This document shows positions 41,975 through 50,640 of a stretch of 64,000 bases of DNA, piece by piece (the first letter of the stretch is position 1; every line of letters starts with the position of its first letter). Both the position numbers and the translations under genes were made by a program. Under the pieces are notes generated by a model, which was not told the origin of the DNA, did no database searches, and saw only the letters and a program-made list of their open reading frames with translations. The DNA is taken from positions 124,001-188,000 of the forward strand of contig NZ_JAPMLM010000061.1 of NCBI RefSeq assembly GCF_026410195.1. Direction: 5' to 3'. The stretch comes from Xanthomarina sp. F2636L (GTDB lineage: Bacteria > Bacteroidota > Bacteroidia > Flavobacteriales > Flavobacteriaceae).

Positions 41975-42912
41975 AATTCAGGCGTTACAGCTCTTGATCC
42001 AGTAGTTCTAGCATTTTGTAATAATCCAAAATCGAACGTACTCTGATTTAAAGTTGGAAATGAAATGTTTTCAACAATTACAGACACTTCAAACGTTTGA
42101 ATAATGGTATGAACTCTATAAGCCGTTGCCGGAACCGTGGTTGCAACATCAGGATTTAAATAGTCTGCTATATTTGGGTTGGTAAAATCGTTTGCAGGGT
42201 TTTGATCTTGATTAACATTTTCTTCGTCTATGGTTAAAACGCCATCGCCATCATCGTCTGTATCCAGGTAATTTGGAATGCCATCTCCATCTGTATCTTG
42301 TGGATCTGTTAATGGATTATCATCGTCATCGTCGTTATCATAATCAATCAGCTCTGTACTTGTTAGTACGTTGTCTCCATCGTCATCTGGATCTAAAAAA
42401 TTAGGAATGCCATCACCATCTGTATCATCATCATAATAATCGCCATTTCCATTTAAATCTTCCATTTCTGCAGGAATCCCATCATTGTCATCTTCTATTA
42501 AAGTTGTATAAATGGTAAAAGAACCATCCGAACTAGATAAATCTTCTATAATTTCTAGGTTGGAAGGAGGCACATCGTTACAAAATAAGTTATCTGAAAG
42601 GCTGTTATAACTTCTATAGTTAAATAAATTGGAAGATCCATCTATGGTTCCTAGGATTTCTGAATTTACAAGTTCAACCAGAAAAGGATTCGTTTCATTT
42701 GGTTCTACTTCAAAAATATCATCTAAAGTAATTGCAGGCGAACTAATTTGCAAGGAAATAGTTTCGGCAGGACTGTCTTTCACATTAAAAAATACTAATT
42801 CGCCACAAGCTTCAAAAGTGTCGTCGAAATCCAATTGTACTAAAAAAACATCTCCATCATCGCAAGAAGATATTAAAAATATAATTGATAAAAAGGTTAA
42901 TAATTTTCGCAT
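41971..42912 (-). CDS. Lipoprotein with aspartate-rich calcium-binding repeats
   Basis: A 313-residue protein with a lipoprotein signal (LISSCDDGD). The centre holds thrombospondin type 3-like repeats such as DDNDGIPAEMED, DTDGDGIPNFLDPDDDGD and DTDGDGIPNYLDTDDDGD, which bind calcium. The C terminus has no sorting domain. An ATG three codons upstream is an equal start choice, and the promoter box lies close before both. It is probably exposed on the outer membrane. Its binding partner is unknown. Confidence 0.78.
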   Translation of the reverse strand: MRKLLTFLSIIFLISSCDDGDVFLVQLDFDDTFEACGELVFFNVKDSPAETISLQISSPAITLDDIFEVEPNETNPFLVELVNSEILGTIDGSSNLFNYRSYNSLSDNLFCNDVPPSNLEIIEDLSSSDGSFTIYTTLIEDDNDGIPAEMEDLNGNGDYYDDDTDGDGIPNFLDPDDDGDNVLTSTELIDYDNDDDDDNPLTDPQDTDGDGIPNYLDTDDDGDGVLTIDEENVNQDQNPANDFTNPNIADYLNPDVATTVPATAYRVHTIIQTFEVSVIVENISFPTLNQSTFDFGLLQNARTTGSRAVTPEF

Positions 42913-42932
42913 GGCATTCATAGATTTTACAA

Positions 42933-42961
42933 CAAAAATAAAAGATTTGGTAAATATACAA
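42933..42961 (-). promoter_or_regulatory. Promoter of the calcium-repeat lipoprotein gene
   Basis: On the minus strand TTG (42961-42959), 18 bases, then TATTTTTG (42940-42933). Both parts fit the Bacteroidota consensus. The start is expected near 42926, only 5-14 bases before the start codon. Confidence 0.6.
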
Positions 42962-42970
42962 CGTGGCTTC

Positions 42971-43000
42971 TTGCAAATAATTTTAATTGCCTTATTTTTG
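42971..43000 (+). promoter_or_regulatory. Promoter of the cysteine desulfurase gene
   Basis: TTG (42971-42973), 19 bases, then TATTTTTG (42993-43000). The fit is very good. The expected start is near 43007 and the leader about 130 bases. Its -33 element lies nine bases from that of the divergent promoter. Confidence 0.6.
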
Positions 43001-43135
43001 CCACTTAATTAATGTAAAAATACGTTTTTAAAGCATTTACACTAACTTTTTAGTATTAGAATACTCATTATATATATTCTATGAATATACTAACAAAAGA
43101 AAGTACGATAAATTAAAAACATTAAAAACATATAC

Positions 43136-44284
43136 ATGAAACCTGTTTATTTTGATAGTGCTGCAACCACACAAGTAAGACCTGAAGTAATAAAAACCAT
43201 GCAAGATGTTTTAGAACATCAATATGGAAATCCTTCTTCGACACACGCTTTTGGTAGAGCCTCAAAATCGATTATTGAAACGACTAGAAAACTTATAGCA
43301 AAAGAACTTAATGCATCTCCACAGGAAATTATTTTTACTTCGGGTGGAACAGAAGCAGATAACATGATTTTACGCTGTGCTGTTAGAGATGCCAATGTTA
43401 CTACCATTATTACGTCTACCATTGAGCATCATGCCGTTTTACATACGGTTGAAGAATTACGAAACGAATATGATGTTACTGTTGAATATGTGAAGCTTCA
43501 GGATTGTGGCACACCAGATTACCAAGATTTAGAACGCTTATTAACGGCAAACGACGAAAGAAAACTGGTTAGTTTAATGCACGTTAATAATGAGGTAGGA
43601 AATTTATTAGATATTAATATGGTATCTGCACTTTGCAAAGCGAATAATGCTTTGTTTCATAGCGATACGGTCCAGTCTATTGGTCATTATAAATGGGATG
43701 TTAAAGAAACACCAATCGATTTTTTAACAGCAGCAGCTCATAAGTTTCATGGACCAAAAGGAATTGGGTTTGCTTATATTAGAAAAAACAACACCTTAAA
43801 ACCACTTATTTTTGGAGGTTCTCAAGAGCGAGGCTTTAGGGCTGGAACAGAATCGGTTCATAATATTAAAGGTTTGGAAACTGCTTTTGTTTTAGCTTAT
43901 GAACATTTAGAGGAAGAGCGAACGTACGTGGAGGGTTTAAAAGATTATTTTAAAGCTGAAATTAAAAAAGCCATTCCAGAAATTAAATTTAATGGAAATT
44001 GTTCTGATAATTCAAAAAGTACTTATACGTTGTTGAATGTTTGCTTACCAATGTCTGCTGAAAAAGCTTTAACGCTTCAGTTTCAATTGGATCTAAAAGG
44101 AATTGCTTGTTCAAAAGGGAGTGCTTGCCAAAGTGGAAGTGGAAAAGGGTCTCATGTATTAGAACATATTTTAAGTGAAGAAGACCAACAGAAACCTTCT
44201 ATAAGATTTTCTTTTTGCAAATATAATAACAAAGAAGAAATAGATTATATTATTGAAGTTTTAAAAGAATTTGTTGAGAAATAA
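43136..44284 (+). CDS. Cysteine desulfurase (NifS/IscS family)
   Basis: A 382-residue PLP enzyme that removes sulfur from cysteine for iron-sulfur clusters or tRNA thiolation. Features are YFDSAATTQVRPEV at the start, TSGGTEADNMIL, the PLP lysine in TAAAHKFHGPKGIGF and the active-site cysteine loop CSKGSACQSGSGKGSHVL. The loop is long, like class I IscS/NifS. It is a single gene without iscU or sufU next to it, so a general or tRNA-related role is possible. A strong terminator follows. Confidence 0.92.
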   Translation: MKPVYFDSAATTQVRPEVIKTMQDVLEHQYGNPSSTHAFGRASKSIIETTRKLIAKELNASPQEIIFTSGGTEADNMILRCAVRDANVTTIITSTIEHHAVLHTVEELRNEYDVTVEYVKLQDCGTPDYQDLERLLTANDERKLVSLMHVNNEVGNLLDINMVSALCKANNALFHSDTVQSIGHYKWDVKETPIDFLTAAAHKFHGPKGIGFAYIRKNNTLKPLIFGGSQERGFRAGTESVHNIKGLETAFVLAYEHLEEERTYVEGLKDYFKAEIKKAIPEIKFNGNCSDNSKSTYTLLNVCLPMSAEKALTLQFQLDLKGIACSKGSACQSGSGKGSHVLEHILSEEDQQKPSIRFSFCKYNNKEEIDYIIEVLKEFVEK

Positions 44285-44312
44285 CCTCATCTAAAAAATA
44301 AAGTTTTTAAAT

Positions 44313-44351
44313 AAAAAACCTTCAGAGTTTACTAATCTGAAGGTTTTTTTT
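44313..44351 (+). terminator. Terminator of the cysteine desulfurase gene
   Basis: AACCTTCAGA (44317-44326) pairs perfectly with TCTGAAGGTT (44336-44345), and flanking A and T tracts extend the stem. An eight-base T run follows. Confidence 0.88.
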
Positions 44352-44370
44352 GTTGCAATATAATTAACAC

Positions 44371-44868
44371 TTATGCTGCATGTGCTTTTTTAATAAGTCT
44401 GCTTTTAATTTTTGAATTCCATTTTTCAAGTAGCGCTATTTCGTTGCTCATTTGAAAATTAACATCTATGTTATAAAATTCTAAAACGTCTTTTGCTTTT
44501 GTTTTATAAGTAATAAGCAAATCTATTTTGTCTGTTTCAGTATTATATGTGGTTTTGTTTTTAACAGGTCTAAGTACTTTAACTATTTCGCAAGATTCCA
44601 CTTGACTTAGATCTACAATAGTGATGTTGTGTTCTGCATCAATTATTTTTGAATAAATAAGCTTGTTTGCAGCTTCGTCTATGGCTATGGTATAATAAGT
44701 ACCCCAAGAGTCTAATTCGCTAATATTTAAATTATTGTTTTTAGCTTCTAATACAAAGCCTTTTTTTGATTTCTTTTTCTGATTTTTTTGCGATTTTTGA
44801 ATTAAGAAAAGAGGGATTAATATAATAAGTACTATTGCAATTCCTATAAATGTGCTATATGATTCCAT
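44371..44868 (-). CDS. Membrane-anchored hypothetical protein
   Basis: A 165-residue protein with one N-terminal helix (FIGIAIVLIILIPLFLI), then a lysine-rich segment QKNQKKKSKKG, so the rest is probably cytoplasmic. The soluble part is beta-rich (YYTIAIDEAANKLIY, NITIVDLSQVESCEIVKVL) and recalls PH-like or YdbT-like domains in its layout, but I cannot assign it. The gene is monocistronic. Confidence 0.65.
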   Translation of the reverse strand: MESYSTFIGIAIVLIILIPLFLIQKSQKNQKKKSKKGFVLEAKNNNLNISELDSWGTYYTIAIDEAANKLIYSKIIDAEHNITIVDLSQVESCEIVKVLRPVKNKTTYNTETDKIDLLITYKTKAKDVLEFYNIDVNFQMSNEIALLEKWNSKIKSRLIKKAHAA

Positions 44869-44986
44869 GAGTTTATTTTTTATTTTTTATAAATTGAGTT
44901 TTTGCCGTAATACATAGATTAAACGACGTAGGACAGCTAATAATCTTCAAGAAAATTAGATGTGTGAATAAATAAGAAATAAGCTC

Positions 44987-45361
44987 TTATGAAAAGGTAT
45001 GAAAAGGATAGAGTAGTGCATCAATATCCAAACTAGGTTGGATGTTAATACTTTTGAAAAGATATTGGTTATCCTTAGTTAAGGTATAAGTTTCAGCATG
45101 TTTAAAAAGCTGAAAATATGCTTTAAAATAGGTTGCTTGAACATTAGAAACATTTTGGCTAACTACCTCTCCAAGAGGTTCTAAATTAGGAAATATAGAT
45201 ATTTCTGGAGTTTTAGAGTCTGAAAGATTGACAGTTACATCATGATGCTGTTCTTGATTAAAAACAGTATCTACTATGAAATGTTGCATAGAAATACTGA
45301 TGCTTAAACTATAAGCAAAAAGCAGGCTTAAAGCCATTATATTTCTAATTGTTTGTTTCAT
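44987..45361 (-). CDS. Exported hypothetical protein after the TonB receptor
   Basis: A 124-residue protein with an N-terminal hydrophobic signal (MALSLLFAYSLSISIS). It has a His pair in QEQHHDVTVN and no cysteines. I do not know the family. It lies 106 bases downstream of the TonB-dependent receptor gene on the same strand and may be the last gene of that operon, but the gap is long enough for its own promoter. Confidence 0.6.
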   Translation of the reverse strand: MKQTIRNIMALSLLFAYSLSISISMQHFIVDTVFNQEQHHDVTVNLSDSKTPEISIFPNLEPLGEVVSQNVSNVQATYFKAYFQLFKHAETYTLTKDNQYLFKSINIQPSLDIDALLYPFHTFS

Positions 45362-45467
45362 GTTTTATTTAAACATCAAAATTCATATTAAATATAAATC
45401 AAGGATGTTTTGTACATACAAATGTATACATGTTATTAATTCAATTTTAAAAAAGAATGTTAAATTA

Positions 45468-47927
45468 TTAAAACTTCATTGTTGTCCTTACATTGAACAC
45501 ACGTGGCGTTAAGTAATTAGGAATGGCGTATTGTCTCTTGCTGTACACATCTCTAACCCAGGTGTTTGTTATGGAGTTTTGCGCGTTGAAAATGTTGAAA
45601 ATTTCAAAACCAATAGATAAATATTTAAATGGCTTTCTCCAACCCATGTGAGTTTCGTTTAAATCTACAATAACATATTGCAAACCAATATCTGCACGTT
45701 TATAATCTGGTAAACGGTTTTGATATTCATAAGGATCTGAATAACTTGGAGAACCCCCAGGAAGCCCTGTATTATAAACTAAATTTAAATACATTTTCAT
45801 TTTTGGTAAGCTAGGCACATAATCTTGAAAAAGCGCAGCAAATTTTAAACGTTGGTCTGTTGGTCTAGCAATGTAGCCTCTGTCGTCAATGTTTTCTTGG
45901 GTTTTTAAATATCCAAAACTAAACCAAGATTCTGTTCCTGGTACAAATTCGCCATTTAACCTTAAATCTAGTCCATAAGCATAAGCTGTGGCATTATTAG
46001 CAGCTGCATAACGAATACGTACGTTCTCTAAAGTATATGGATTAACATCTGTCAACTTCTTATAATAAGCTTCAGTTGTTAATTTAAAAGGTCTTTCCCA
46101 CATTTTAAAGCTGTAATCATTTCCTAGTACCACTTGAAAGGATTTTTGAGCCTTCACATCTGGATTTACAGTTCCTGAATAATCTCGTAATTCTCTGTAA
46201 AAAGGAGGTTGGTAATACATCCCACCACCAATTCTAAAAAGCATGTCCTTTTCCCAATTAGGTTTAATAGCAAATTGCGCTCTAGGACTAAAAACTATTT
46301 GCGATGTTTTTTCAATACCATCACCACTCACGGTCCAACTATGTGTTCTTACTCCAGCGTTAAACCAAACATCGTTATCTCCCAGAGAGGTGCGTTTGCT
46401 CCATTGCAAGTATCCTTGTAATCTTTGAATAGTTGTATGGTTCTTAGCTCTTACATTTTGGAATGCCGTTAAAGGACCTTCGTATGGCGTATAGGGTTGG
46501 TTGTTAAAAGCATCTATATTTGGTGGGTTGATTGAAAACCCAGCAGAATCTATGACTTCCCATTCAACCAAACGGTCTCTAATATCTTCGTTGGTGTATT
46601 TTATAGACCATTCAAAATCATTATCGTCTAAAGTGTATTTTCCGTTATGCTCAATATTTGTAATTAAAGCATCTAAATCGTTTCTCCCATGATTTAATTG
46701 TCCTCCAATACCTTCGCTAAATTCTACTTCACCTAAATCTTCATCACCAATATTGGTGTTTACTTCTCCTAATCGGTACTGTGCTAAGATGTCAAAATAC
46801 TCTTCTTCAGTTGTATGATATGTAGACGCAATAAAGTTAAGAGTGACGTTGTCGTTTAATAAATATGTTGCTTTTAAAGCTCCAAAAAGAGTTTGATATT
46901 GATCTTTTTCCTGACCTTCATAAAACACGAGCAAGGCTAAGGGGTTTTCTAAAGTTCCAAAGTTAGTTTGTCTGGTTTTAGGTTGGTAATTGTACTTGTT
47001 TAAAGAAGCGTTTCCTAAAAAGCTTAAGCTAAATTTATCTGAAAAATTATAGTTTATTTGGGTTTGAACATCGGCAAATGTTGGGTCGTAATTGGTTTCT
47101 GTTTCTTGTGCATTTACAAGTAAACTATTATTTCTATAACGAATTCCAATAATTCCAGAAAGTTTAGAATCTTTACTTATGGCTTCTACAGCTAAACTTC
47201 CACCTAATAGACTTAAATCGGCACTAACACCAAAATCATAAGGTTTTCTATAAGTAATGTCTAAAACGGAAGCTAGTTTATCGCCGTATTTTGCTTGAAA
47301 ACCACCAGCAGAAAAATCGACATTTTGAACCAAATCGGTATTCACAAAACTCAAACCCTCTTGTTGTCCAGAACGAACTAAAAATGGTCTGTAAATTTCT
47401 ATGCCATTCACATAAACTAAATTTTCGTCGTAATTTCCACCTCTTACGGAATATTGTGTGCTTAATTCGTTATTACTGCTAACTCCTGGAAGTGTTTTTA
47501 ATAAATTTTCAACTCCAGCATTGGCACCAGGGATTTGTCTAATAGTTTCTGGTTCTAAAGTAATAATGCCTTCAACCTCTTTTCTTTGTTTACCTGAAAT
47601 TACAACCGTTGAAATTTGTTCAACGGAAGTTTTCATCATGGGATGAAATTCAAATTCTTCGCCATTTTTTAAATTAAAAGTAGCAATAATACTTTTAAAG
47701 GTAATATGTGAAAATACGACTGTTACTTCTTGATCTGAAGGTATTTTTAAGATAAAAAAACCGTTGTTATTAGTGACAGTTCCTTTATCTCCAGCTTTAA
47801 TATTAACATTTGCAATGGGATTGTTGGCGTCGTCTAAAATAACACCTTTAAGTGTTCCTGATTGTGAAAACCCTAAAAAGGACATCGAAAAAAGGAAAAA
47901 ACAAACGAGATAATTTTTTATTTTCAA
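45468..47927 (-). CDS. TonB-dependent receptor with carboxypeptidase-like regulatory domain
   Basis: An 819-residue outer-membrane receptor. The signal peptide ends LGFS-Q. A CarboxypepD_reg-like domain (GTLKGVILDDANNPIANVNI) at 24-110 is followed by a plug domain with GANAGVENLLKTLPGVSSNNELSTQYSV (given in part, residues about 135-162) and YDENLVYVNGIEIYRP. A 22-strand barrel follows, ending NVRTTMKF with the usual terminal phenylalanine. The ligand is unknown; no SusD is adjacent, so a glycan-uptake SusCD pair is unlikely. It lies 12 bases after an M23 peptidase gene and is probably co-transcribed with it. Confidence 0.9.
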   Translation of the reverse strand: MKIKNYLVCFFLFSMSFLGFSQSGTLKGVILDDANNPIANVNIKAGDKGTVTNNNGFFILKIPSDQEVTVVFSHITFKSIIATFNLKNGEEFEFHPMMKTSVEQISTVVISGKQRKEVEGIITLEPETIRQIPGANAGVENLLKTLPGVSSNNELSTQYSVRGGNYDENLVYVNGIEIYRPFLVRSGQQEGLSFVNTDLVQNVDFSAGGFQAKYGDKLASVLDITYRKPYDFGVSADLSLLGGSLAVEAISKDSKLSGIIGIRYRNNSLLVNAQETETNYDPTFADVQTQINYNFSDKFSLSFLGNASLNKYNYQPKTRQTNFGTLENPLALLVFYEGQEKDQYQTLFGALKATYLLNDNVTLNFIASTYHTTEEEYFDILAQYRLGEVNTNIGDEDLGEVEFSEGIGGQLNHGRNDLDALITNIEHNGKYTLDDNDFEWSIKYTNEDIRDRLVEWEVIDSAGFSINPPNIDAFNNQPYTPYEGPLTAFQNVRAKNHTTIQRLQGYLQWSKRTSLGDNDVWFNAGVRTHSWTVSGDGIEKTSQIVFSPRAQFAIKPNWEKDMLFRIGGGMYYQPPFYRELRDYSGTVNPDVKAQKSFQVVLGNDYSFKMWERPFKLTTEAYYKKLTDVNPYTLENVRIRYAAANNATAYAYGLDLRLNGEFVPGTESWFSFGYLKTQENIDDRGYIARPTDQRLKFAALFQDYVPSLPKMKMYLNLVYNTGLPGGSPSYSDPYEYQNRLPDYKRADIGLQYVIVDLNETHMGWRKPFKYLSIGFEIFNIFNAQNSITNTWVRDVYSKRQYAIPNYLTPRVFNVRTTMKF

Positions 47928-47939
47928 AAGCTTAATTAT

Positions 47940-49631
47940 TTATTTTCTGTAAAATGTCGTTTCAAAAGTAGAATTATTTCCAACATTATCGGTAACAATC
48001 ACTTTTAAATTATTTTTTGTTTCTGTAATAATGTTGTCGTTAAAATCGTGAACTAAGGTTTTTGTTTTATAATCGTACTCCATTAAAATCCACTTTCCAT
48101 TAACAGTTGCACGATAGTTTGAAATACCAGAACCTTTGTCTTCAATTTTTAATTTTAAAAAACGATATTTACTTAACCATTGCCCATCTTTAAAATTTAT
48201 GGCGCGTATGGTTGGCTCCACAGTATCTGTTACCAATGCATAAGTTCCTAAATCGTCTGTTATGGTGTAAATAAGGTTTTTTTCTTTAATGGTGTTAGAA
48301 TACCAAGGATATTTTTTATAACCAACAAGTCTTGCAATATAGAGTTTTTCAGCATCTTGCGGGCTATAGTTGCTAATGTCGTAAGTAATTTTGAAATGTT
48401 TTTTTACAGGAATAATGTCCTTATGCAGTATGATGGTATCGTTTGATACAGAAAAATCCATGTAAAAATCATCATAAAAGGTATCTGGGTAAAATTCCAC
48501 CGAAATATTCTTGTGTAAGAGCTCGTTAGTTTTGTCTGCATGAATAAAATATGAAGAAACAAAAGAGTCTTTTAATTTAAAATCTTGTTCCTTTTTACCT
48601 TCAATATTTATGGTTAGCCAAGCGGTATTGTCTTTAAAATCTTTTACAGCCACTTTATATACTGAAGCCGTGCTATCTTCCACTTTAATAAAGCCTTGAT
48701 TGTCTGATTCGTTATATAAGCTTAGCGGATTATGAGGCTCTATAAAAAGCTTTTGAAGTCTTTCTTTTTTGGTTTTGTAATGTTCATAATCAATAAACCG
48801 ATTTAAGTGTCGAGTTTCATCAAACGAGAAACGATTAAAATGGATGTCTATTTTTTTATTGCCATTAAAAAATGACTGAATGTTGTATACCCCGTTATTG
48901 TTGTATGCCAAATCCTGCCTGTCTGTAGATTCTATAGCAAAACCAATGGTTCCATAAGCTTGAATGTTTTCAACCGTATAATCGCCATTTGGAAGTGAAA
49001 TTAATCGTAACTTTTGTTTTTCAGTAGATTTGTTGACATAGGAATTATTATCCATAGGATAGGCATAAACCTCTTTAATTACGGGTAACGTAGTATCTTT
49101 TATATCATATCCAAAAAGCAGTGGATTGATAGGCCTTTCATTATTATCTCTTATTTCAAAATGAAGATGTGGTCCACCAGAACCACCAGTATTTCCACTA
49201 AAGCCAATGACCTCTCCTTTTTCTAAAATTATATCTTCTGTTTTAGGAAATACTTCAACCTCAAAAGATTCTTTTTCGTACTGGATTTTTTTAATATAAG
49301 CTTCTATTTCTGGTGAAAATCTTTGCAAATGTGCATACACAGTAGTGTAGCCGTTTGGATGCTTAATATATATTGCTTTTCCATAGCCAAAATGAGAGAT
49401 TTTTATACGACTTACATAACCACTTGCTGCTGCATAAACTTTTAAACCTTCGCGTTGTTGGGTTTTTAAATCCAATCCAGAGTGGAAATGGTTGGAACGC
49501 AGTTCGGCAAAAGAACCAGATAGCACTAAAGTAACATCTAGGGGATTACCAAAGTAATCTTTAGGATAATAATCTTGTGCAAAACTACTAACACAAATAA
49601 AAAAAAGTAAAATGTTTAAGCTAATTTTCAT
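47940..49631 (-). CDS. M23-family metallopeptidase
   Basis: A 563-residue exported peptidase with a signal peptide ending SFA-Q. The zinc ligands of the LytM-type fold are visible: His50 and Asp54 (FHSGLDLK), and His155/His157 (GPHLHFEIRD), with His101 in YAHLQRF. The family cuts peptide cross-links in peptidoglycan. The long C-terminal 380 residues are beta-sandwich-like and hold no known catalytic motif; this layout is common in Flavobacteria. It is the first gene of an operon with a TonB-dependent receptor. Confidence 0.88.
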   Translation of the reverse strand: MKISLNILLFFICVSSFAQDYYPKDYFGNPLDVTLVLSGSFAELRSNHFHSGLDLKTQQREGLKVYAAASGYVSRIKISHFGYGKAIYIKHPNGYTTVYAHLQRFSPEIEAYIKKIQYEKESFEVEVFPKTEDIILEKGEVIGFSGNTGGSGGPHLHFEIRDNNERPINPLLFGYDIKDTTLPVIKEVYAYPMDNNSYVNKSTEKQKLRLISLPNGDYTVENIQAYGTIGFAIESTDRQDLAYNNNGVYNIQSFFNGNKKIDIHFNRFSFDETRHLNRFIDYEHYKTKKERLQKLFIEPHNPLSLYNESDNQGFIKVEDSTASVYKVAVKDFKDNTAWLTINIEGKKEQDFKLKDSFVSSYFIHADKTNELLHKNISVEFYPDTFYDDFYMDFSVSNDTIILHKDIIPVKKHFKITYDISNYSPQDAEKLYIARLVGYKKYPWYSNTIKEKNLIYTITDDLGTYALVTDTVEPTIRAINFKDGQWLSKYRFLKLKIEDKGSGISNYRATVNGKWILMEYDYKTKTLVHDFNDNIITETKNNLKVIVTDNVGNNSTFETTFYRK

Positions 49632-49750
49632 ATAAATTATAATTACTGCTAAATTATCAAATTGAACGGTATCTACAAAAGATATATTGCATGCTGTTTT
49701 GCTATAATATCAAGCAATTACAACATTTTATAAATTTTATGTAAAAACAA

Positions 49751-49781
49751 TTGTAATTTATACGAAGGTATCTTAACTTTG
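49751..49781 (+). promoter_or_regulatory. Promoter of the zapA operon
   Basis: TTG (49751-49753), 20 bases, then TAACTTTG (49774-49781). Both elements and the spacing match the Bacteroidota consensus. Expected start is near 49788, giving a leader of about 18 bases. Confidence 0.7.
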
Positions 49782-49805
49782 TCTAATAAGTATTGCAAAT
49801 TGTAA

Positions 49806-50096
49806 ATGAGTAAAATTGAAGAAATTGTTGACGCTCTTGAAGTAAAAGTAGGTCAAGTTTTACAAGAATTAGAGACTGTAAAGCAAACCAACTTAAAGCT
49901 GGAAAAAGAGTTGCAAATTTCTAAACAAGAGTTTCTTAACCAACAACAAATAATAGTTTCTTGGGAAGAAAAATACGAAGCACTCAAAATTGCAAATACA
50001 ATGCTTGGTAGTGACGAAAATAAAAGAGAAACAAAGCTTAAAATAAACACATTAATTAGGGAGATTGATCATTGTATTGCGCAATTATCCGATTAA
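49806..50096 (+). CDS. Coiled-coil protein upstream of zapA
   Basis: A 96-residue soluble protein that is almost one long coiled coil (VGQVLQELETVKQTNLKLEK and on). It ends with a short helix IREIDHCIAQLSD. Size, shape and position directly before zapA suggest a ZapB-like cell-division partner, but there is no clear homology to ZapB, so the name is not used. It begins 18 bases after the predicted transcription start and 17 bases separate it from zapA. Confidence 0.75.
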   Translation: MSKIEEIVDALEVKVGQVLQELETVKQTNLKLEKELQISKQEFLNQQQIIVSWEEKYEALKIANTMLGSDENKRETKLKINTLIREIDHCIAQLSD

Positions 50097-50113
50097 TGTA
50101 ACATCAAGATTCA

Positions 50114-50407
50114 ATGTCAGATAAGCTTAAAATAAAGCTATCCATAGCTAATAGGGTATATCCTTTAACCATTTTGCCCAGCCAGGAAGAAGGATTGCGT
50201 AAAGCAGCTAAAAACATTGAAGCTATGATTAATCAATTTGAGCAAAGTTATTCTGTGAGAGATAAGCAAGATGTATTAGCCATGTGCGCTTTACAGTTTG
50301 CATCTCAAGTAGAACAAAAATCAATAGATACAGAAAATGTAAGTGAGCATGTTGAAGAAAAACTAACAGCTTTAAACAATATGTTACAACTGCATTTAAA
50401 CTCTTAA
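50114..50407 (+). CDS. zapA: Cell division protein ZapA
   Basis: A 97-residue protein that bundles FtsZ filaments at the division ring. It begins DKLKIKLSIANRVYPLTILPSQEEGLRKAAKNI (given in part), the usual globular head, and continues into a helix with DKQDVLAMCALQFASQVEQ. The length is right for the family. It follows a coiled-coil protein in the same operon. The 6S RNA gene and rny come next, the same arrangement I recall from other Bacteroidota. Confidence 0.92.
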   Translation: MSDKLKIKLSIANRVYPLTILPSQEEGLRKAAKNIEAMINQFEQSYSVRDKQDVLAMCALQFASQVEQKSIDTENVSEHVEEKLTALNNMLQLHLNS

Positions 50408-50433
50408 CGTTCTTTAAAATAAATAAGGTTACT

Positions 50434-50613
50434 GCCTACATTAGTTAATTTTTTGGAAAACTCAACATTACTTCTTTAAAAAGGGTGAGTTTAGACTGTA
50501 AAAGCGAGCTGCTAGTGCTGATTTATTTCAGTATCTCGAGCAGATTTTTGATCAGTCTGTTAGCCCTAAACTTGTTTTAAGGAGTTTAGATCAAAACAAC
50601 AACTAGTGTAGGC
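50434..50613 (+). ncRNA. ssrS: 6S RNA (SsrS-like)
   Basis: This 180-nt gap sequence folds as a long rod. The closing stem pairs GCCTACA (50434-50440) with TGTAGGC (50607-50613) and TAGTT with AACTA. Further nested helices are AAACTC/GAGTTT (50458-50463 with 50582-50587), AGTTTAG/CTAAACT (50488-50494 with 50566-50572), GACTG/CAGTC, CTGCT/AGCAG and CTGA/TCAG. The open regions between them match the central bubble of 6S RNA, which mimics an open promoter and binds RNA polymerase. A T run follows at once. The location between zapA and rny agrees with my memory of Bacteroidota 6S genes. Confidence 0.82.
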
Positions 50614-50640
50614 TTTTTTTATATATACAAATAAACTAAC

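Noticed and set aside
46209-47646. Several short plus-strand frames opposite the TonB receptor
   Set aside because: Shadows of the receptor gene; low-complexity translations with no recognisable features.
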